A DNA stretch of 64,000 bases, taken from Andrena cerasifolii. Taxonomy: Eukaryota; Arthropoda; Insecta; Hymenoptera; Andrenidae. Each line of letters opens with the position of its first letter. The first letter of the stretch is position 1. The notes beneath the pieces are model-generated. The model ran no database searches. It was not told the origin of the DNA and saw nothing but the letters and a program-made list of their open reading frames with translations. This document shows, in pieces, positions 34,663 through 47,172 of the stretch. A program made the position numbers and the translations under genes. The DNA lies in contig NC_135125.1 of the NCBI RefSeq assembly GCF_050908995.1, positions 16,083,011 through 16,147,010 of the forward strand, in the 5' to 3' direction.

Positions 34663-34892
34663 TTAAGGCGAATCCACGATGAGACAGAAATATCGTGTCT
34701 CACGTGAGTCTTTAATCTCACGAGACAATTATTTGCATTGTTTTATTATTCTTTAATTACTTTGTCATTAGTCTGATGAAATTGGACTCTCGTGAGACAA
34801 GTTTCGTGATGTATTTTCAAAAATCTTATCTCTTTTAGTTGTGGCTAAGATTTCTGTCTCCTGCAAAGTCTCGTCGTGGATTCGCACCTTTA
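34663..34892. mobile_element. MITE with GCGAATCCACGA ends
   Basis: Left AAGGCGAATCCACGATGAGAC and right, reverse-complemented, AAGGTGCGAATCCACGACG. A second inner inverted pair is TCTCACGTGAG / CTCGTGAGAC. The element is about 230 bp and non-coding. Confidence 0.6.
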
Positions 34893-36146
34893 GAATGGCA
34901 AGATAATTCCTCTCTAATGAGAACGATTTTAGCAACGTATTCCTAGCTATTTGGTGGGACAGTTGCGGGGAGATGGCTAAGAAGTGGCTGCGATGAGCGA
35001 TCGATTTCTAACCAATCCTCCGCATCCTCATCGTCCCTCGGATTCCGCATCCCTTAAAGCAATTCTCGACAGAAATGTTAGCTGATACTCCCGGCTGAAC
35101 GAAGTAAAAAGCTACCAACGCAAAGTACATACAGGCTTTTGCCAATTAAATTTGCGAAAGAAAATTCCCCTCCGCGGGGAGCAAAGTGCTCCTCCCAGGC
35201 TAAACTCATTTCTCCCGATAAATATTTGCAGACCGTAGCCCCCGCTTCTGGTAGAACAGTCAAGGAGCCATTAAAGTGCTTCTTTAAATCCATCACGGGC
35301 TGAAAACTCATAACCAATCGGGGCTGCGCAAACACCATTTCGAGAATCGAAAAGAACCTGCACAGCCCGGACAGCCCCGGATATCCATGTGCATTCTCCG
35401 CAGACACGTCCGCGGCAAGCTACTTTCGGGGGACGACAGGCTCGACCACGGGTGGACAGATCACGCCGTTTTCGTTCGAACCAGCGACACAGTTCGACGA
35501 ATATTTATAGGATCCGTATATACCGAACCAGCTGAATAATTTGTCGCGGTCTCGGCGAGGGCGAGCTTTTTCCTCCCGAAGACTCGTTCCATTATTTACG
35601 GAGCAGCCTAGCGCGCCGGACCTGGCCAGAGGATATCATGTAATTAAGCGTCCTGGCGGCGTGCACCTGGCCGAGCAACGACATTAATTAAAATCCATTA
35701 ACGAGCCTCGGCGGACGGTGTCTGAGGCGCGGCGCGAAACACCGTCTATAGACGCTCCCACCGAAACTTGAGGCTGATCGATCTACCCTGCTAATTCATC
35801 CCGCGGGACACGCCGGGATTAATTCTGAGACGGGCTGCCCTTTCACGTTTCCGCCATTTCAAACTGTCGGTCGTGAATCGTGGCTGCGCGAAAAACTGGA
35901 TCGAAATGGAAGACCGGCTCGTGGGAAGACTCGAGTGATCTTTGGAGTGTACTTCGAGGGTGATTCATTTTATGTGGTATGTGTAAGGAGAAGTTTAAGG
36001 GTTCGTAAGGATTATGTGCTTAATTTTTGTCGATGAAAGTCTTCCACAATTATATTGTGCTGTATTTCATTCTGTCGCTCTCATCTTCAGCTTGGAAACT
36101 GTTGAAGGATAGGGAACACTTGTAGACGCAGTGTTCAAGGTTTAGG

Positions 36147-36318
36147 TAGGGTAAAGGACCCAATTACTGTCACCTTAAGCTATTTTATTTAAAATAACAA
36201 ATAAATAAAGGATGTAGTCATACACAGAAATAATTATGTAATTCAACCTATAATCTATACTATAGATTATATACTATAGTTTATTGGTTAGGTGTCAGTA
36301 ATTGGGTCCTTTACCCTA
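36147..36318. mobile_element. TA-flanked MITE (Tc1/mariner-like size and target)
   Basis: TA plus a 26-bp inverted repeat starting GGGTAAAGGACCCAATTACT at both ends, one mismatch. The core is AT-rich with a TATACTATAG palindrome. Total 172 bp. Confidence 0.75.
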
Positions 36319-36659
36319 GAGGTTAGTAGGTATTTAGAAGAACCAGAAGTTCTGTCTTTCTGTGTTATAGTACAGAGGCGGGTTTGGAGATTTAACAACC
36401 TGTGTATTTAAATAAAATTTCGAATAACGAGTAAAAGTTAAAAAAAAAAATTCATCGCGTTAAGTGAAGTCACGTAAAGTTCTTTGTTGAAAATTATGTG
36501 ACGTGGAATAAAGTTAAAGTTGACAAATTTATTCGGCGCTGAAGTTGAAACGCTCGACGAGTAAAAAGATGAAATTTTGTCGCGAGTACGCGCGCGGCAT
36601 TGCGGCGCAACTGATTCAATAACCGAACTGTATCGCTGATAGCACATTTCGCTCGTTAT

Positions 36660-37259
36660 TTAGAGATTACACGGCCAAAGGGGCGTGGGTAGAAAATGTC
36701 TCGGAAGTTGCAACGAATTAATAGAGGACATTTCAGTGGCGTATAGCGAATTATTGCTGACGAGCTTCAGGACCGTTTCAGTGCCCAGTATCATGGTAGT
36801 GGCCCTCGAAACATCCTCACGGTTACGCAGACTCGCGCGATCCCTTCCTGCGAACTTTACAGTAGTAAAAACAGCCTTATCCGCTCTGCCAACACAAAGA
36901 GGATCGAGCCACGTTCCGACGTTCCCCTTATCAGCAGAAGCTCGTAAAACATCAACTACCTGGGAGTTACAACTTTCGCCTACGATCAAACAAATCCTCG
37001 CTCCGACTGCAAATAATTTCAGTCCCCCTCCTTTACCCCTAAAGGTCCCGTGTCTCCCTTCCGACGATAATCCGTCAATTTGATCACATGGTTGTTTTAT
37101 TTGAACGCCTGAATGGAAGAACAACCTTTCCTCTAAGCGTACAACGCTGATTCCCTTCGTATCACGCCTTAATATGTGAAAAGGTTTGTCAATGGATGGA
37201 GAAGAAGAGCGTCGGCGGCGATGGAATATTTGCCCAGGGATCACGCGTCGCCGACGCAC
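36660..37259 (-). CDS. Unrecognised 199-residue open frame
   Basis: Minus-strand frame beginning MRRRRVIPGQIFHRRRRSS. A 132-codon frame is open on the opposite strand over much of the same DNA. There are no motifs or good splice context. It may be a repeat-derived or chance frame. Confidence 0.15.
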   Translation of the reverse strand: MRRRRVIPGQIFHRRRRSSSPSIDKPFHILRRDTKGISVVRLEERLFFHSGVQIKQPCDQIDGLSSEGRHGTFRGKGGGLKLFAVGARICLIVGESCNSQVVDVLRASADKGNVGTWLDPLCVGRADKAVFTTVKFAGRDRASLRNREDVSRATTMILGTETVLKLVSNNSLYATEMSSINSLQLPRHFLPTPLWPCNL

Positions 37260-39107
37260 CTTTTTCTTTACCCTCCCTCTTTTTAATGGAAATGATCACT
37301 CGAAACATAAGGGCGAGTTATGAATCGACTCGCCTGAGAATGAAAGAAAAGTGTGGTGGGCTGATCGGAGATCAGGCGGTGGAATAAGGGTAACAGAGAC
37401 GGGGATGATCGGAAGAGATCTCGGGGGAGGTTTGTTCACCGAGTACCTCTCCCGGTAACTTTACTTATTCCCGTCTGATCAAACAGCTCGACACGCCTGT
37501 AACGCGATAAAACGGCCGCTTTTATTCGTGAGCGTGTTAAACGAGCGTACCTATCGATCGTTCGAAGGTTGTTGTATCGCGTCGACCTTCGAAACTTGAC
37601 TGAGCTTGAATGATTGATCGAATCCCGTGCGATTCGCTTTCACGCGTGGGCCGTCCAGGTGGCTAGTATTATCTGCTCGTTTGTGTGTCATTGTAATTAC
37701 CGAATTAAGAACAGGTTGTCCAGGTGAATGATAGAGGAGCAAGGGGGTCGAAGCAGGCGACACGATCTTTGGTTTTCAGTGGAAAGTCGATAATTGAAAG
37801 ACTTTATCCGGGTGAAAGGATCGCGGGAATTCGATGCTATATTAAATGGACACACTGGAACTGCGAATATATTTCAGTTGAACACAATGCTGGGGGGGAA
37901 ATCTGGCGGCTTAAGGGCGAGTGGAGGTGTTTGAAGAATCTTGACACGGGACTAGGTAACTGCTGGCCAAAGAAAACTGTAGATTTTTATTCTACTACAA
38001 TTCTATTACACTTGATGTCTTTCCCTTCGCGGGACAAAACATAACTCGGCCATTTCTCAATACTGCTCCACAATATTTATACAATAAGTTCATTAATGCA
38101 TGCCCTAAACATAAGAAGTATAGGATCATAAAAAAAATTCGTCAAATTTGATACTGTTTTGAGCGTCTCAGGGTGGCGTAATCTTAATCAGATGGAACTG
38201 GGCGAAGCAGGCGGATCACCTAAGTAACAGTATTAACAAGAAGAACAACGACTTCTGAATCCGAAAGACGGCCGCGAGGTGGATTGAGAACGCAAAGACA
38301 CGCGAGGCGTTAATTCTTTTAATTTACCCGTCGAGAACTTCCACCCTTCCGTGAGCAAGAACATACATTCTATGGATCCTTTCTTAGAGAATCTATCGCG
38401 GAATCTTTGTACAAGTTCGTCCTATAAAAGCCACGGTTTGTCGGAGCCGTAACTTATTTAAGCGATGGGATCTTTCGGGAACCAAAAGAACAAGAACTAT
38501 TAGAAAAAGAAATTCGCCATTCAGCTGTACCCGATTAAAGACTCCCCTTCAACCCTTCAATTTCTCTTCCCCGAGAAAACACTTTGCGCGTGCAATAAGC
38601 GCGTTATAATTCAGGGAAGTTGTACAAGTTGGGAACTAAATAAGCGAGCCTTTTCGCGCGTCCCCTTCGATTCCTTGTTTCGCCCACGACCATCTGGAGA
38701 CACGTGATGGACGAGCAGAGATACTACACCCTCCTCCACGTTCGTGGGCTCGGAATATTCAACGATATTTTACGTATCGATGCATACAACGATTCAATTC
38801 GTTGGAAGGAGGGCGGAGGGCGACGCGGGTGATAAAATAGGACGGACCAGCTTCTCCTTTTGGTAAGGAATCGATACCGATGTAATTCCCGATAAAAATC
38901 TCATTGTACGTTGCACGAGAAACTGATTTATCTGCCGGGTCCTGTCATCGCTGATAAATAACCCCAATTTATTCCAATACCAGTACGAGCGAAGGGGGAC
39001 ACGCGAGATTTACTGCGTTACACCGGTTGCTCGATACCTCTGCATAATCCTAATGCACGCTAAGTGACAATAGCAATCTGCACTCGCAGAAATAAATCGC
39101 CCGGTTC

Positions 39108-39843
39108 TTAAGGGGGAGAAGCCCTATTTAGGACGCTAGGAATAAGGTGATTCTTGGGAATTTTTTTCTGAGAAACTGTTAAGCGGATCTTTTCCAAACT
39201 TTCAGGGTATTTTAGTTCACATTCCAACAATGAAAATTAATTTTTTCGTTACAAAGTGTTCGGTAGAAATGGAGATATAGGAACACGTTCGTTAGGACTC
39301 GCGCGCCGGAGTTGTAAATTTGCGATTGTAATGGTGGCCCAAATTCTTCCCTGAAATAAAAAAAACAAGATTTTTCTTATTTCTAGTATAATTATATTGT
39401 CGATGGGCCTATAACTTTGATAAATAAATTGAATTGAACAAGTCTTCTTCCATAAATAGTACGAACTATCTTGAAGCAGAACCGTAACTTTTTCTTTCAA
39501 GTCCCACCAATTTGCCAACTTTTAACTTTTTTCCCGTTTGTTAGGTTCATCGACAATGTAATTGTACTAGAAATAAGAAAATCCTTGGTTTTTTTATTTC
39601 AGGGAAGAATTTGGGCTACCATTACAATCGCAAATTTGCAACTCCGGCGCGCGAGTCCTAACGAACGTGTTCCTATATCTCCATTTCTACCGAACACTTT
39701 GTAACGAAAAAAAAAAATTTTATTGTTGGAATGTGAACTAAAATACCCTGAAAGTTTGGAAAAGATCCGCTTAACAGTTCCTCAGAAAAAAATTCCCAAG
39801 AATCACCTTATTCCTAGCGTCCTAAATAGGGATCCCCCCTTAA
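39108..39843. mobile_element. Long-armed foldback TTAA element
   Basis: A 736-bp element beginning TTAAGGGGGAGAAGCCC and ending GGGATCCCCCCTTAA. The arms are about 300 bp each, nearly palindromic, with a short centre around 39420-39530. Short ORFs on both strands inside the arms are mirror images and not genes. The terminal signature matches the other TTAAGGG elements here. Confidence 0.8.
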
Positions 39844-42800
39844 GGGTGCCTCCAATTTATCGCGCGATCACCTTCGTTACCTTGCTCCCCGATCATGTCG
39901 CCTTGGATTAATTAAACTCCCTCGATCCTGCAGTAACATCGTGCCAAGCTGATCCCTATGGACTCTTCACCCCCTTAAAACGCTCGCCTTTTGCGCTGTA
40001 TTCGTACACGGAGATCTTCTCGCCAGTTGCAAAGAGGAATTTTCTCATTGCCCCTTTTGTTCCCGTGAAGTGATCCAGGCTTCGCTCCTAAGGTATCGAT
40101 GTTCAATTAAGAATCACCCACATGGCGTTACCTCGGATTTCTGGATGAAGGGAATCTGTTCCTCGCTACTCGGCGAGGAAAGTGGGGCGAACTGAAGAAA
40201 ATGAAATGGAAACCTTTCGATCGTTGTAATTATGTCGCATCCCCAGAATTGGGTGGGCGTATCTGTTACAATGCGGCCCTCCGTCTCGCGCCCGCCGGTG
40301 GACGTTAATTTTTAATGGAAATCAATATTTTCGAAGCTGGCGGGGGGCACGTCCACTGGCTGCGGGGATATTATTTTTAACATAATGGAGCTCTCATAAT
40401 GGCACCTAGTCCTTTCAGTTGAATGTTTCATGACAGATGGATCAATATTGAAACAGAAAATCGTTTCTACCTTTCAGTTTCCAACGACTTCGCCATAACC
40501 ATAGCGTACTAATTGAAAAAGCTAAACGTCCCATTGAAATGGTCATCAGGTAAACAGGTAACTCCCCGACTAATTCAGCAAAATAATCTTTACCTGCATG
40601 GTTACATCCTAGCCACCCTGCAGGGGCAATTTGGAATCCCTCACTTCCCCTCCTCTACGACCCCTCCGATATCCAGCAGCAACGAAAGACCAGCAAGCCC
40701 CGAACGTGGGGCGGTTTACGGTTTTACACGCTTCTTCGAGGACGCGTCGTTGAAAGGATCTCAAGCACGTGGCTAATTACAGTCCCTGCGCGCCACGTGG
40801 TCACCAGAAGGGATGCAATCGGTCTATCGAGTTTACAGGTTTACGAGCCATTTACCACGGGGGACCGTGCAGTTCAGGGCCTCCTCGAGCGAACGCCGAA
40901 AGTTTACCATTTTACAGCGTGCCATAATTTTAAGTGCGATTAGGTACTTAGTATTCCACGCCAAGTTTGAGGGTGCCAGGCTAGCAATGTGTATTTCAGC
41001 GGTGTTGGCGCAACGTGACCGTTTTAATAGAACGAAATTCCGACGTGATCCCGCGTGGCTGAAAGGCCACATCAAACAAGCGACTTAAGGTGTATTAGCT
41101 TGAATAATGCTTCGCGGATGAGCGAATAGATTCTACTGCTTCGTTGCTTTCAATAACGATCACCTGCTCTTCTATTCTCTTCCCGTTCGCCGCCAACCGC
41201 CTGACGGTTCGAGCGCCATTTTTCGTTCGTGGAGGAATTACCTCCTCTGAGTGCAGAATCGAATCGCCGCGCGGATATTAAAATGCATGGCCACGCTGGG
41301 AGTTTTCATCGTCGGACGAACGGGTGGGAAAGTACTTACGCCCGCGAGGTGTCGGGTGGGGTAATTGGTGCATTAGGAGTTTTAAGGCAAGTGTGTTTTT
41401 AGGAAGATTATCTTGGAACAGTGGGACTCGTTTTTATCAGATCCTCCTTAAATGTCGAGGCACGTTCCCAGAGATGTACGCTGCCAGATACACTTGCGCA
41501 TCTACTTGTGCAATATGCAACGCGGAGCATCCTCGATGCGCACTCGAGATAGATACTCATCTGTAGGAGCCAACGTTCTGCTAAAATGGTCAAAGAAATT
41601 AACCACCCACTTTTTAACACTGCTTTTTGTTTTACTTCGACGCGAGGCAACTCTTTAATCGATAGATTAACCAGATATTCTTCTATCCAAACTTTCCCAT
41701 TTGCCCGTGCACCCTGTTGTATATCAAGGGTGGTGGTTTCTTAGTTTGAAACTTTCATAATTAGAATTGCTCAGCAGCCTTTGTGCACAGTGACCCTTCC
41801 AAATTAGCGATGGCCCTTTAACTTTGATCTCCGTCGTTAACTCGATTTCCCGCCATAAATTCCTATATTAGGTACTCGATGCCGCGTTATCAGCGTTTTT
41901 ACTCCCAATTTGCTCAGCACCGCTGCTCCTTCACCAAAGTTTTTCGAGCACGAAATTCGACGGCAAGGGCTCTGCGTTAACAGAATTTCCGAATGCTTTG
42001 TCGGTGGCTGCGTTTGGAACTCGCTCATTACACGGCGTGCACTTTTGTAACGTATCGATAGCCCACGGAGAAGTTCTCTATTAATTGCCGTGCTCGACAG
42101 GCGAAACGCAGCTGGTCGGATCTGCCCGCGCCCGTATACCTACCACCGTGCCGCGGTTTTCGACCCCTTTCCAACTTTTGAGAGCATCGCTTTCAGAGTT
42201 AATATCGTAGAAGCTGATGAGGGGCCATTTCCCACCGACATACACGCACTGGTTACGCCACCGATATTGGTCTCTGACCTTTTTCCACGTTGTTGCACGC
42301 GGTGAATTCTTCCGGGCTCGATCGTCTTCCCGGAAAATTCGTGGAGATTCGAGGAACTTCAGCGACTTCACCTTTTCGAATGCACTTTGTCCTTCGAGGG
42401 CGCACTCGAGGGTGGCTTTCGGGAGGACGCAGTGGCGCGTGCATTGCGAAGTAAAAGGCACGAAAGTTCCGTCCAAAGTTCCGCGCGAAATTTTCTGATT
42501 CACGCGAAAGTGTCTTCTCTTCGGGACTTTGCTTGAAATCTTCCACGAGGAGAGGACTTCTCACTTAGAAATAGGAATTTTTGTTTCATTTCGATGGCTT
42601 TATAGGAGGCGAAGGACTGTGGAAACTTCGAAAGCATTTCGATATTACTGAAAGTTGCCTTTTTAGCAAAGAATAAGGCAAAGGGAGGTTTCGCGTTCCA
42701 CGGGGTTAAACTGCGTGCCGATACATCCCCGATGCCGATTTCTAGGTCAGGAAGGACGCATTAGGAGTTTCGCATTTGCTCCGACTCGTTTCCTACGGAT

Positions 42801-43488
42801 CGATTTGAATCGCTCGCCGACTTCTGCTCGTTCCTTTGCATTACTCGGGAATCCTTGCCCGGACTCACCCCTTCGACGCGATCACGCGAGCCGCGCGTAC
42901 GGCCGTCGATAACGCGGGCTCGACCCTCATCGGGGATATTTTTTTTTTTAGTCTACTAACTCTGTATAAGAATCCCATCATTCATACACGCGATGGGACG
43001 TCGCCCCTTCTTCCACCACCTTTTTTTCCAGCGCCCGTATTTCTTCGATCGTTATTAATCACACCCCTGTCGGTTTCGGAGGATCTGAAGGAGAGGCGAA
43101 ACGTAGATTTAATTCGTCCCAGGGTCAGCAGCAACACCGGACGCTTTTTCCAGGCCCCTTCTTCGTCGAGACGTTTGAAGTACGGATGCTCTTTTCATTT
43201 GCCCGCGAGCCTTCATCTTTCAATTCAGCTTCCAATCCCCCTCCACTAACCCCTGCTGTACAATTCAGTCGAACAGAACGATAATTTCTTACGTGACTAT
43301 GAAGGTTATCAGCGATTCCCTTCTACTCTTCGCGCTTGCCGCGGGGATTAAATTGAAACTTGCGAACAGTAATATTTCATTCCTGGTGCGAGCTTCTGAA
43401 AGGTCGAGCCACGTTCCCCTACGATGCACACCGCGGATGGAACATCAGTGACCATACGTATAGTGCCTCTACGAGCTATAGTGACTTA
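39844..43488. other. No gene seen
   Basis: Unique-looking sequence. The minus-strand frame at 42081-42503 (140 codons) lacks motifs and splice context. Confidence 0.45.
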
Positions 43489-43740
43489 CAGTGACTCGCA
43501 TTAATATTCGGACACTTTTTAAAATCGCGTAACTTTTTTAGAATTCGTCCAAACGACTTGAGTTTTTTTTAGAAGCTAGAATGATTAGTTTGCTAAATGA
43601 CGTATTTGGTCGTTTTGTCAGTAGCATCGTCTATTGTGTCTAACAATCTAGTATACACGATTGCCTGAAGAGTTCATTATTTCTTTATCGAAATTTCACG
43701 AAGTTCCTTATTAGGTGCTGTTCCATATTACCTGCCTTTA
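43489..43740 (+). mobile_element. Truncated Tc1-like element end
   Basis: TTA followed by CAGTGACTCGCATTAATATT and CGGACACTTTTT resembles a Tc1-family terminal repeat next to a TA target. No matching second end or transposase frame is seen, so this is one end of a decayed copy. The right limit is approximate. Confidence 0.45.
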
Positions 43741-46113
43741 CCCTATCTACTGCATTATAACAGTAACAATATAAATTATTTTATATTAATAACTTATTTT
43801 ACCCTTTAGGGCCCAGGTTTTGTCCTGGTCTTCCCTAAACACAGTCCTGCAAGAGGTAGTAGTGGGGGCACGTTTAGCGGCCCGTACCCAGCAGGGTTAA
43901 CGCCCCGCTGGGTACCTCACACCTCAGTAGAATACTGTACTTATATTCCCACGGCGCCATTACACCTTCCGTATAGAAGGAATCATGGAATTGATCCTCC
44001 AAGCTTCCTAATTCCGCCCATCCAGAAACGCTTTTTTATTCCCAGGTACGAGCAAGTAAAGATACGCGACCCTTTGCGAACGATCATATCGCCCCCTCGC
44101 GTTTTTATGCCACGATCCAGTCGAGCTCGGAGAATCCCAGGAATCGAAAGGTGCCACGGTCTCGTTAATATTAAATTGGCAGATCGGACACTTTCAATAA
44201 TAACAGGGCGTTACTGTCGATTACCCTGGCGTACCAAGTGCAAAGGGTCGACGGGGTATTTTCAGCGACTGGCCTGTCTTAAAACAGCCAAGTCCCCGCA
44301 GCCTCCTCGGTAACCTTTGCCACGAGACACGTGGCGTTCGTTCGGCGATTTGAATAATTAACGGTGGCGAAAGAGGTGCCCGGCAAATTGCCGTAATCGT
44401 ACCCCACGCGAGTCCCAAGCCCGCCGCGTGCACAGCGATACTTTCAACTTCCATCGACCCAGACGGTATCCAGAAATACGAAACGACATCACGTTCGAAC
44501 GGACATAGATACTCCCACCGTCCGCGTCGTCATACATACTCCAATGCCGTGCAATCCGTTCCGCGATTCCGCACGGATTCAGAAGAGCCATAACAACTCT
44601 GCATATCCCATATTCCCCATTCTATCGGCGTGCTCGAAGGTATACAGGCTAATAAAATCCTCGGCGCGATACAATAACTTGGTTTCTCATCGTTCCCGAA
44701 GGAAGATTCCAGAGGTGGGTCGCGCCCCGATTCTTCAGAGTCGTTCTTCTGAGCAACAAGATGGAAGACGGATCGCCGGTTGGGATCGAGGGAGCAGCGA
44801 TTACTCGCTAGTGGCGCGGAAAATGTTATCGCCGAGGGACAAAGGGTCTGATTGGAATACTCGGAAGCCCGAGCCTCGTGTCGTTTATCGTTGGGTACTT
44901 GTTGCGCGGGGCGCTGTGCACGAGCCCAGCGGCTGGAATCGCGGAGGAACCCCGCCAGGGATCGATAGGGAAAGCTCTTGAAAGCTCGTGGTCTGCTATT
45001 TTCGCTTGGACGAATATTTGCCTATTGTCCGGGACGCCGATGGCACACGCGGACTCTTGATTGTCACGATTCGATCAGGAATTCGGAGACACTCCCGGAG
45101 GAGTTTTGCGCGGTTGATCGCAATCAAAGTAAGACGATCATTCGGTGCTACTGTTTTCAAAGTCGGAGGAGGATAAGATATTTTGGAGGAGTTTCAACAT
45201 TTCTGTGACGCTGGGCTGTTTGAATGGAAGGTGGTATCGAGCTATCGAATTCGCGAGCTCTCGACGACGCGAAATTACTCCGTTAACTATTGTACGAAAG
45301 CATTTTGTCGCGAGTATTGTTGGAAACAATAAAACGCGGGTTCGTCTTGCGGCTTTGATGCGACGCATCGGTTGGTATCGCGTTGCCTGATATTTGATTT
45401 TTAAAGGATTCTCTGCGCTGCGCAAATTGAACTATATGACTTCCTGCGGGACCAGCGATGTAACTGCGAAATTTTTATTTGTGTCGTAGCTGGGGAGGAG
45501 CCAAACATTCACGTGAATCGCACGATGGAATACAAGGTTTTAAATTATTGAATTACTTGGATCCCTTGTCTCTGGATGGTATTTTTTTATTGTTCCAGTG
45601 GATCGAGTGTGGCTTTGAATTATTTCGTGTGCTTTGATATGTCTGGAAGATAACTGGAATGTTTCCGAGTGAAAATGAATTGGACTGGGCATGAATGTTC
45701 TAGGTTATAAATTGAGGAGTATTTTTCAATAGGTCACGTTTCCAGATAGAAAATTTTTTCAATAACTGCAAGTACCTACGTTTATTAAAAACAATCATTT
45801 TATTCTTCCATCCGATAGCGGTAATGTTTTAAATTTAGCGACATTGTTTTAATAGTTATTTAAAAAAATGTTTGGAAACAAGCCTTTTTGATGGACACTA
45901 TAAAAAAATTAGCCCTTTTGTATGGAACCATTTGGAAATAAGCGAAATCTATCGAAATATATCTTTCCTTCCTCCACTATTAAGAACTTGCACAATCTTT
46001 TGTTTATAATATAATTATAATATATTGTTTATGGTTACTTTGTTTTGCCAAATTTAATTCTAAAGATACCATGGCAGTGGGTACATTTTTAAATTAATTT
46101 AACTAAGTTTAGG
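43741..46113. other. No gene seen
   Basis: Contains the hairpin TACCCAGCAGGGTTAACGCC...GCTGGGTA near 43897-43928 and short GC-driven frames. No exon could be supported. Confidence 0.4.
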
Positions 46114-46357
46114 TAGGGTGGATGCACCATTTGTGGCCACTTTAAGGTATTGTACCAGTTTTGGCCACTTCTTAAAAAATATAATAATTTTCCGTGTAAG
46201 CAATAAATGTAACCTTATATTTCTGACGGTATACTAAACAAAATATTTATGATGTGAAATTCTCCACATAATAATGATCTGCAAGTCATTTAAAAATGAG
46301 ATAATTAAGCACATGGCCAAAAACAGTGCAATGGCCACAAACGGTACATCTACCCTA
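46114..46357. mobile_element. TA-flanked MITE
   Basis: Ends TAGGGTGGATGCACCATTTG and, from the right, TAGGGTAGATGTACCGTTTG, both running on to TGGCCA. 244 bp, AT-rich, non-coding. The size and TA flanks suggest a Tc1/mariner-type non-autonomous element. Confidence 0.75.
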
Positions 46358-46419
46358 ACTCTGTGGAATTTCCTAGATGAGTATAGGAAATATGTCCGTT
46401 TTCTTTCAGACTAAAAAGT

Positions 46420-47020
46420 TATTTCACTATGTCATCAGACAAACTTAGATATAAGACCTTTTGTAAATTCGCTTCAATTTTTCAAAAAGGAATAAACCTA
46501 TTTTGTAGTGTTTTGTGCCACTGGGGGATGTAATTTAACGTTACTAAGGCGATGCCATCAAAATTTGCTCCAAGGTCAAAAATGGAAATATGCCCCTTTG
46601 AAAAACCACTCTGCAAATGAGATTCAAAGCGATTGTTTAAATATCCTGTATCACATTCGTGTTAAATCAATGAACAGAAAGTGTCTCATTTAATTCTACT
46701 TAAGAACGTAGCTACACGAAAGCCTGTAACAGAATGCGTAAAAGAATTTCTGCGGAAACGTCTCATACAAATTGTTGCTGTTCCGCCGTGCATATCTCCG
46801 ATTTCAACGAAGAAAAAAAAGAACTGGCACTGTACATGCACGGAACAAAAGCAGATTCTTTTATAGAAATCTCTCTAATGAAAAGTATTATTCATTCGCG
46901 CGGGATAAAACGCGATCCTAGTAACTCTAAACTGGGACGGGCTGCAGCTCCTTTTCCAAATGAGCGAAAAGAACATTGGTGCGCTGAGATCGTGCGCTAT
47001 TTAGCAAACTCTGCTTCTTA
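46420..47020 (+). pseudogene. Possible decayed coding remnant, unidentified
   Basis: Plus-strand frames shift from one to another across this block; the last (46734-47021) reads HISDFNEEKKELALYMHG and MKSIIHSRGIKRDPSNSK before stopping at 47019-47021. No domain is recognised and no intact start-to-stop gene exists. Confidence 0.25.
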
Positions 47021-47120
47021 ATGTCCACATCTCTTGCAAAATAAAATACAGCGATGCATCTGGCCGTGGAAAGTGGAACTATAATCATCTGTACATAAGT
47101 ATCAAAACAGGAATTACAGG

Positions 47121-47172
47121 CAGAGTTGGGCATTATTGTAATAAAGAATTATTCGAACAATGCCCAACTCTG
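47121..47172. mobile_element. 52-bp palindromic hAT-like MITE
   Basis: CAGAGTTGGGCATT and AATGCCCAACTCTG... in inverse at each end; the adjacent 8-mers ATTACAGG and ACTACAAG look like a decayed 8-bp duplication. Confidence 0.5.

Larger units (their letters stand above)
34893..39107. other. Mostly featureless intergenic DNA
   Basis: Outside the MITE at 36.1 kb, the family C arm at 36.4 kb and the unexplained frames at 36.7-37.3 kb, nothing is supported. Confidence 0.45.

Noticed and set aside
39249..39704. Two frames with identical C-terminal sequence on opposite strands
   Set aside because: Mirror translations of the arms of the 39-kb foldback element.
43897..43928. Hairpin as a Helitron 3' end
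   Set aside because: It is not followed by the expected CTRR terminus.
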